Shown here: in pieces, positions 10,183 to 15,380 of the stretch | Numbering within the stretch: the first letter of the stretch is position 1 | Layout: every line of letters begins with the position of its first letter | Assembly: GCA_001430745.1 (NCBI GenBank) | Contig: KQ482061.1 | Location: 1,638,457 to 1,653,836, forward strand | Reading direction: 5' to 3' | DNA from: Auxenochlorella pyrenoidosa | Taxonomy: Eukaryota > Chlorophyta > Trebouxiophyceae > Chlorellales > Chlorellaceae | Length of the DNA stretch: 15,380 nt | Position numbers and translations under genes: made by a program | Notes under the pieces: model-generated | The model's input: only the letters and a program-made list of their open reading frames with translations | The model's database searches: none | Told to the model about the DNA's origin: nothing

Positions 10183-13024
10183 TCAGGCCAGGCTGACCAG
10201 GTCGTTGTCCTTGTCGTACTTGAAGGTGCCCGGGTGCTGCAGGCGGGGCGGGGGCGGGGGCGGGCGTGGCGGCAGGTGGAATGAGGCTCGACCAGCTACG
10301 CAGACAACTGACCGCATCCAGGCATCTGCGTGTGTTCCCCTGCCAACTGCCTGCGTGCTCAGCTGCTCTGCAGTGTCGACTAGGCCACAGCTGGCCTCTC
10401 AGAATGCCACGGTGGACAGCCTTTTCCATCGCCCCCCCCTCGTCTGTCCTGCCAGCTTCACTCCCAGCCCGCCCACCTTGTCAATAAAGTGCTTGACCTT
10501 GGGCACGCCAGCAGGCCGCTTCACCTTGGAGCCGAGCTGCGGGGAAGGGGCAGTGCAGGTGAGAGCAAGGTCGTGAGCAGTTATTGACCCAAGGCTGTGC
10601 GCAGCAGCACATCTCGCTGGCTTGCGTCTAGCCTGGACCTGCCAGGCACAAGTCAGTGGCTCCCTGCACCCTGTAAAGCGGCTGCCCTTGCGGCCTGCGC
10701 GGCTCGCAGCCGCAGCTAAGGGGCCAGGTCCTGCTGCAAGCCTCACATCAGCCCACGCCAAGTCCCACACCCACCGCCGCAAGCTTGAGCGCGCCAGCCT
10801 TGAGCGCCGCCTTGAGCGCCTCAACATACTCCTTCTCGTTGCCGGGGGTGGCCATGCCTGCCGGCGCCACCTTGGCAGGCGCCGTGGCGGGCGCCTTCTG
10901 CTGCTCGCCGCCGGCCTTGGCCTTCTTGGCGGGCTGCGGCGTCTGCGCGGGCGCAGCTGCCGCGGGCCGCTTCTTGTCCGCTGCCTTGGGCGCCGCCGGC
11001 GCCGCTGCCAGCCCCTGCTCCGCTGCATGCTGCTTCAGCTTGGCCTCCAGCGCCGCCAGCCGCTGCTGCTTCTTGGCAGACACGGGGGTGGGGGCGGGCG
11101 CCGCTGCCTTTGCCTTCTCCGCTGCCTTGGCCTTTGCTGCCGCCGCTTTGGCCGCCTCCTCAGCCTCCTCCTCCTCCTCCTCCTCCTCCTCCTCGCCGCT
11201 GGACAGCGACTCTGCAGCATAAGGTCAGAAAGTGCTGTTGGTATGGCAAGCGGCATCATGCCCGAGCACACAGCAGTGCCTTGCATGCACGCTTGCATGC
11301 AGCACAAGGAGGCAAGCTGCTGAACATGCCTAGCTGGCGCCCAGATGCGCTCACCCGGCTCAGAGCTGTCCTCGTCGTCGTCTGCAGGGCAAGGCGTGGG
11401 AGGCAGCAGCTGCACGGTCAGCAGAGAGGCTGGGCGGGAATGGCAAGCCAGGAGCGCTGCTGGCGCTGCACCGACCAGAACTGCACAAGAGGCCCCCACA
11501 CGACACAGCGATGCCGGCATGAGGCCGGCGGCATTGACGATCTGCTGCACCAGCCAGCACCCTGGCGCACCTCCAATCAGCCGGAAAGCCTTCTTGGCCG
11601 ACCGCTTGGGCTCCTCCTCCTCGCTCTCGTCTGCATTGAGAGATTCACCAAAGGAACTGTCGTTCCGAGTCCAGGGAAATAAGCCGCTCCCAACACCACG
11701 CCACCCAGCGCTGCCGTTCCCCTGCTGGCTGCTGCAGCTGGGTGCACCACCCCCACCCCGTGGTGCCTGCCTCACCCTCCATGTCCTCATCTTCCTCCTC
11801 CTCCTCCTCCTCGCTGCTCGCCTCCTCCGCCTCGTCGTCCACCAGCGACCGCGCCCGCGGCTTGACCGCCTTCCTGCCCAGCCCCCTGAGCGGCACCGCC
11901 GCGGGCGCCTCCTCGTCCTCGCTCTCGCTGCCGCCCTCCCCCTCGCTGCCCTCCTCGCTCTCCTCGTCGCTCGAGTCTGCGCAGTGGCCACGCCAGGGAG
12001 GGTGGGTTTAATATTGGGAGCACAAAAGGCATAGACGTGGCCGTCAGCGCAATCTGCACAGCACGCCAGTCACGGCGCACCCTGCACACGGCAGGGCAGC
12101 TAGCCGGCGGTGGCAGCAGCCCCCCGCCCCCCTCACGGTAGTGCCCGTAGGCGCCCTCGTCGTCGTCCGACCCCCCCACCATCTGCTCCACGCGGTACCC
12201 GGTGAGGTGCACCTCGCTGGGCCCGCTGTGGCTCAGCTCCACCTGCGGCCCCGGGGGGAGGGGAGCCCCGCTCACCAACCCGGCCACCACGCACCGGACC
12301 TTGCAGGGGCTCAAGCCCAGCACTCGTGCCCGCTCCAGGGCAGCAGGCCTGGACGGAGCAGTGCACATCCTGCCTGGCGGCCATCCAGGGACGCTCCCGC
12401 CAGCCGGGCGCACCTCGTCCATGGAGAAGGTGATGTCGCAGGAGAACTGGGTGCAGCGGGTGGCGTCCAGCGTGCCCACCGCAAACGTCTGGTCGCCCTT
12501 GGTGATGAAGATGGTGTGCGGGCCGGGCTTGGCCTTGGGGCCCAGCGCCGCCTGCAGCGGGGCAACCGGAAGGCGTCAGGGTGGTGAGGACGCAGGCAGA
12601 GCGGCGCGTTCTCAAGGGGCAGCATCTTTGGGCAGTCGCCGGTGCGGCGCGGGAACACCGGCTGCCTTCGCCGACAGCTTGCCTGCGTGAAGTGTATCGT
12701 CTCGACCATGTCCTCATCGAATTCGGCGCGCACTTGCACCGACTTGCCTGCAGCGAGGGCGGAAGTCCAGCCGAAGCAGCATGGGCAGTGCAAGGCAGGC
12801 AGGCAGGAGCAGCGACTGGCGGGCAGTAACGCCGGCGGCAGTGTGACGCCCTGGCGCTGCCGGCGCAGCCATCGGCCCGACTGTTGCAATTTCACGGACC
12901 CACTGCAAGCCTGAGGGACAGTGAGAGCGTGGCCAAGCCCCGCATGCAGCGATTTGGAAGCGGCTGCCCCTGAAAGGCTGCACTTTCCTGGAGGCACGAT
13001 CTGCCCGATAAACGCGCACTCCAT
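10183..13024 (-). CDS. Nucleoplasmin-like (HD2-type) acidic nuclear protein
   Basis: Ten exons, read downwards: 13024-12904 (end uncertain), 12747-12683, 12551-12414, 12242-12137, 11976-11776, 11630-11571, 11381-11355, 11211-10775, 10536-10477 and 10236-10183, giving about 422 residues. The N-terminus reads MECAFIGQIVPPGK, SVQVRAEF, IHFTQAALGPKAKPGPH, VGTLDATRCTQFSCDITF and VELSHSGPSEVHLTGYRV. This follows plant HD2 (HDT) proteins and the FKBP53 N-domain: an eight-strand nucleoplasmin fold that makes pentamers and binds histones. Acidic tracts of Glu/Asp/Ser follow (exons 5-8, with ten Glu in a row in exon 8), then an Ala/Lys-rich region. The C-terminal segment contains LGSKVKRPAGVPKVKHFIDK and HPGTFKYDKDNDL. 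I see neither an FKBP domain nor the HD2 zinc finger. A nucleolar or chromatin histone-chaperone role is likely; deacetylase activity should not be assumed. Intron 2 has a GC donor, and exon 7 is only 27 bases. Confidence 0.8.
11165..11195 (-). repeat. GAG/CTC triplet repeat encoding poly-Glu
   Basis: A near-perfect CTC run on the + strand encodes about ten glutamates in exon 8 of the nucleoplasmin-like gene. A shorter, similar run near 11793-11813 encodes the Glu stretch of exon 5. Both are in frame and fit the acidic tracts of histone chaperones. Confidence 0.9.
12552..12682 (-). other. GC-AG intron in the nucleoplasmin-like gene
   Basis: The donor is ACGCAG|GCAAGC at 12682 and the acceptor CGCTGCAG|GCGGCG before 12551, phase 0. 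It joins IHFTQ to AALGPK, reproducing the conserved HxSQAxLG segment of HD2 proteins without a gap. Confidence 0.75.
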
Positions 13025-13398
13025 CGTGGCGCAATGATGATGATACTGTCTCCGGGGGGGCAGTGGGGCGGGAGTTTGAGGCCATGCTGCGCGGCAACCC
13101 AGCATGGTGGTCAGCAGGAACTGTTATGGCTCGCTGTCCACTTCGATCACGTGTGGAAGTCACTCCAGCTGCTCAGACTGCGTCAGTAGGCTGTCCATCG
13201 TCCTGTCCCCCCAACTCTGGCCTTCCTGGTCCTTGGGGCCGCTGACAACACACTTTCGGAGTCTGCGAGAGCCACCTAAAGGGCCTGAAGCCGACTCTCA
13301 TCGCCCGGCCATCCCCAGGGCTCCACACTGCCAGACCGCCGCCGCCGCCACGCTCACGCCTTGTGCCTCCGCCTCCCGCCCCTCTGGCGGGCCCAGCC
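13025..13398. promoter_or_regulatory. Shared 5' region between the nucleoplasmin-like gene and AP4S1
   Basis: These 374 bases lie between two divergent start codons and must carry both promoters and 5' UTRs. The stretch just before AP4S1 is rich in C and CCG and could be its 5' UTR. No TATA box is evident. No coding exon is recognised. Confidence 0.5.
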
Positions 13399-14651
13399 AT
13401 GACGATAAAGTTTGTGCTGCTGGTGAACAAGCAGGGGCAGACGCGGCTGGCCAAGTATACCGACTCCAGCCTCACCACCGACGAGCGGCGGGCGCTTGAG
13501 GCGGAGATCGTGCGCAAGTGTTTGACCCGCGTGGACAAGCAGGTGGGGCGGGGCCTTGAGAGCAGTTCCTCAAAGCAGAAAAAGATGTGCAGTGCTTGAA
13601 CGCCCCGCAGATTGAACCAGTGTAGGGATGGGGCACCGAGCCAGCAGAGGAGCGGCAGTCGGGGCACACAAAGCTGCGCTCGCTGTCACCTACATTGCTT
13701 GCTGCTGACCTCATGCCTTTCCGTGCTGGGCACCCAACTCGCGACCCCCCCGGCAGTGCAACATTGTGGAGCACCGCAACTACAAGGTGGTGTACCGGCG
13801 CTACGCGTCCCTCTTCTTCCTCATGGGCATCGATGCCGAGGAGGTGGGGGAGCTGGCGCGGGGAGCTGGCACCTGCGGGCCCCTGACTGCCTGCCCTCAT
13901 GCTCCTGCCGGCTGCCTGAAACTGCTTGAAGCGTGACGCTGCTACGGCATGGCGTTTGGCCATGCACGGAGCCGGCAGTCCCCCCGCCCACCGCTGCCAA
14001 CCCGCCCCGCCTGCGCTCCCCACCTCCAACCCCCTGGCCCAGAATGAGCTGGGCATCCTGGAGATGATCCACTGCATGGTGGAGACCCTGGACAAGTGGT
14101 TCTCCAACGTGTGCGAGCTGGACATCATGTTCTCCCTGGACACCACGCACCACATCATCGACGAAATGGTGGCCAACGGTACGCAGCCACGTGGGGGGGG
14201 GGGGGGGGGGCTGGAGGGGCTGAGGGCGCCTGGGCGTGTGCAGGTTGGAGCGCAGGCATGGGGACGCCCTGAGCCGGCCAGCTGGGACAGCAGGGATGCT
14301 CTTCATGCAGCGGGGGCGAGCAGCGGCAAGCCAGGGGGGTGGTCCGGGTGGTAGCGGCCTCTCGGCGCGTCTCGCTCTCCGTCACCTGGGGCTGGCCCCT
14401 GCCCCCCCGCAGGCTGCATCGTGGAGACGAACAAGGCCAATGCGCTCACACCTGTGCAGGTTTGGGGGCAGAAAGCATGGCGGTTTTGGGCGGTTTCTAG
14501 GCAGACCCTCGCCAACACACCAGGCAGCAGTGGTGGGCTGCACTACGCCATGTCTGGCTTTGTCTCAGGCTTCCGCTTGCCGTGGCAAGCGGCTCAAGGC
14601 AAAGCCTGCTCTTTGCTCTCCTTGGTGCAGCTGCTGGAGCGCGTGTCGTAG
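13399..14651 (+). CDS. AP4S1: AP-4 adaptor complex sigma subunit
   Basis: Five exons: 13399-13542, 13757-13843, 14043-14178, 14413-14459 and 14631-14651, giving 144 residues, the same as human AP4S1. This small subunit belongs to the AP-4 heterotetramer (epsilon, beta4, mu4, sigma4), a clathrin-independent coat that sorts cargo at the trans-Golgi network. The protein begins [20 protein letters not shown] and continues with [71 protein letters not shown] and [33 protein letters not shown] and the IVEHRNYK strand favour sigma4 over sigma1, 2 or 3. It is a longin-like fold throughout, with no signal peptide or membrane segment. All phases agree. The last exon encodes only LLERVS. Intron 3 contains a G18 run. 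Confidence 0.93.
14193..14210 (+). repeat. G18 homopolymer in AP4S1 intron 3
   Basis: Eighteen consecutive G lie 14 bases after the GTACGC donor at 14179. Similar sense-strand G runs occur at 119-133 and 406-422 in the translin-family gene. Exact length is likely to be unreliable in the assembly. Confidence 0.9.
14573..14592. repeat. Perfect inverted repeat, 9-base arms with 2-base spacer
   Basis: CCGCTTGCC, then GT, then GGCAAGCGG. It lies in the last intron of AP4S1, about 40 bases before the final exon. The right arm belongs to the dispersed GGCAAGCGGC motif seen elsewhere in the window. Confidence 0.8.
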
Positions 14652-15043
14652 CACAACGCTGGCGCCATGCACTGCTTGTGCTCATGCTTTTGCTCCCATC
14701 GTGTCGCTTGCTTTTGTGCTGTTTCCTGCCAATACCTCGCCACAGTTTGCCCAGTTTCCTGCTCATTCGCTCGCTGCACTCCTGTACCCTTGACTGCCGC
14801 CCTGTATTCTTACGATCGTCCCTATCTGCATGAGCAAGCGCACATGTAAAGTGAAACGAGGGATCAGCGATCAACGGGCTGGCAAGCAAATCCGTCGAGA
14901 AGGGGGCTCCAAATGAAAGCAAAGCTGTGCAGGACCGCTGTGAGCACATTGCTGCTGCGGATGGTTGTTGCAAGAGGAGGTCGGTACAGCTCTGCCGCAG
15001 CAAACTTGTCAGCTGGCACCCCTACTGCTGCTGGCCCTCTTGC
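14652..15043. other. Convergent 3' region between AP4S1 and the right-end gene
   Basis: These 392 bases hold the 3' ends of two convergent genes. The stretch is T-rich and lower in GC than the coding DNA, as expected for 3' UTR. It holds TGTAA at 14845-14849 and no recognisable exon. Confidence 0.5.
14845..14849 (+). terminator. Putative TGTAA polyadenylation signal for AP4S1
   Basis: TGTAA, the chlorophyte-type poly(A) signal, lies about 194 bases after the AP4S1 stop on the same strand, within CACATGTAAAG. Confidence 0.55.
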
Positions 15044-15130
15044 TCACGCCACCTGGACGACCCTCCCCTCCGGCCTCGAGGCCTCCGTCTTCTTCTTGGC
15101 GATGCGCAGCTCCAGCACACCATCCTCGTA
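15044..15130 (-). CDS. Last exon of a possible small heat shock protein (HSP20), partial
   Basis: A last exon reading YEDGVLELRIAKKKTEA, then SRPEGRVVQVA and TGA (15046-15044), preceded by a CTCCTGCGCAG acceptor. The pattern Y-x-DGVL-x-(L/V)-x-(I/V)-x-K-K followed by a short variable stretch and a final V-x-V matches the end of the alpha-crystallin domain of small heat shock proteins, which hold unfolding proteins in large oligomers. The frame is also open upstream to 15331, but that translation (Pro/Ala/Ser-rich) does not look like the domain, so I place an intron there. No earlier exon was found in 15131-15380, where a C14 run (15354-15367) and a CA repeat end the window. The family call rests on about 20 residues. 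Confidence 0.45.
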   Translation of the reverse strand, partial: YEDGVLELRIAKKKTEASRPEGRVVQVA

Positions 15131-15380
15131 CTGCGCAGGAGCGGCAGGCGCCAGTGCAGAGGGGCCAAACAGGCTCAGCACAGTGCCGGGAGGCAGGAGT
15201 GCACAGGCCTTCCCGTGCTGAAGGGTGTGGGGAGCAACGCTTCCGCACGGCTGTGCTGCTGCAGGTCGCTCCCACCACTTGAGCACGCCCCCGCATGGAC
15301 AGCCAGGAACCGGAACAGACGGCCAGCCCAAGTGCTACGTGCTGATCAGGCTGCCCCCCCCCCCCCCACCACACACACAC

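Noticed and set aside
10622..11323. Leu-rich + strand open frame opposite the nucleoplasmin-like gene
   Set aside because: The Leu runs are the complement of Glu/Lys codons in the acidic and basic tracts; all conserved segments are on the - strand.
10183..13024. Nucleolar FKBP (FKBP53/Fpr3 type) as the product
   Set aside because: The N-domain and acidic tracts fit, but the C-terminus has no peptidyl-prolyl isomerase domain.
13033..13046. TGATGATGA resembling a box C of a snoRNA
   Set aside because: No matching box D with terminal stem at a suitable distance was found.
1..15380. CRISPR array, transposon, viral genes, tRNA or rRNA
   Set aside because: I saw no spaced direct repeats, transposase motifs, terminal repeats, viral proteins or tRNA-like cloverleaf segments on reading both strands.

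Overview
The window looks like ordinary nuclear DNA of a high-GC green alga. The best guess is a chlorophyte of the Chlorella type (Trebouxiophyceae). The reasons are intron-dense genes with short introns of roughly 100-220 bases, exons that join in phase into conserved eukaryotic proteins, a VFL3/CCDC61 homologue, an HD2-like nucleoplasmin-fold protein, and TGTAA poly(A) motifs downstream of two genes. I see no bacterial operons, rRNA, tRNA, CRISPR array, transposase or viral gene. The sequence is draft quality: there is an N at 425 beside a 17-base G run, and long G or C homopolymers occur elsewhere.

Layout from left to right: (1) the 3' part of a translin-family gene, + strand, 11-869; (2) a convergent nine-exon gene for a roughly 914-residue, alanine/leucine-rich helical protein, - strand, 5090 to 1099, possibly a FIRRM/FLIP (DUF4487) homologue; (3) HDDC2, an HD-domain 5'-deoxynucleotidase, + strand, 5393-6712, head to head with gene 2; (4) a VFL3/CCDC61 basal-body protein, + strand, 7019-9733; (5) a ten-exon gene for an acidic nuclear protein with a nucleoplasmin-like (HD2-type) N-terminus, - strand, 13024 to 10183; (6) AP4S1, the sigma subunit of the AP-4 adaptor complex, + strand, 13399-14651, head to head with gene 5; (7) the last exon of what may be a small heat shock protein, - strand, 15130 to 15044, running out of the window.

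The genes serve unrelated housekeeping roles: RNA metabolism, possible recombination control, nucleotide metabolism, centriole structure, chromatin/nucleolus and vesicle traffic. They do not form a pathway. All gene models were spliced by hand; the five complete models (genes 2-6) close in frame, which gives good support to most junctions. The most unusual signals are in splicing: about four of 33 inferred introns use GC-AG borders, all in phase 0, and several introns carry a long G tract beginning 5-14 bases after the 5' splice site. I found no convincing new biological system; the findings are leads of modest size.
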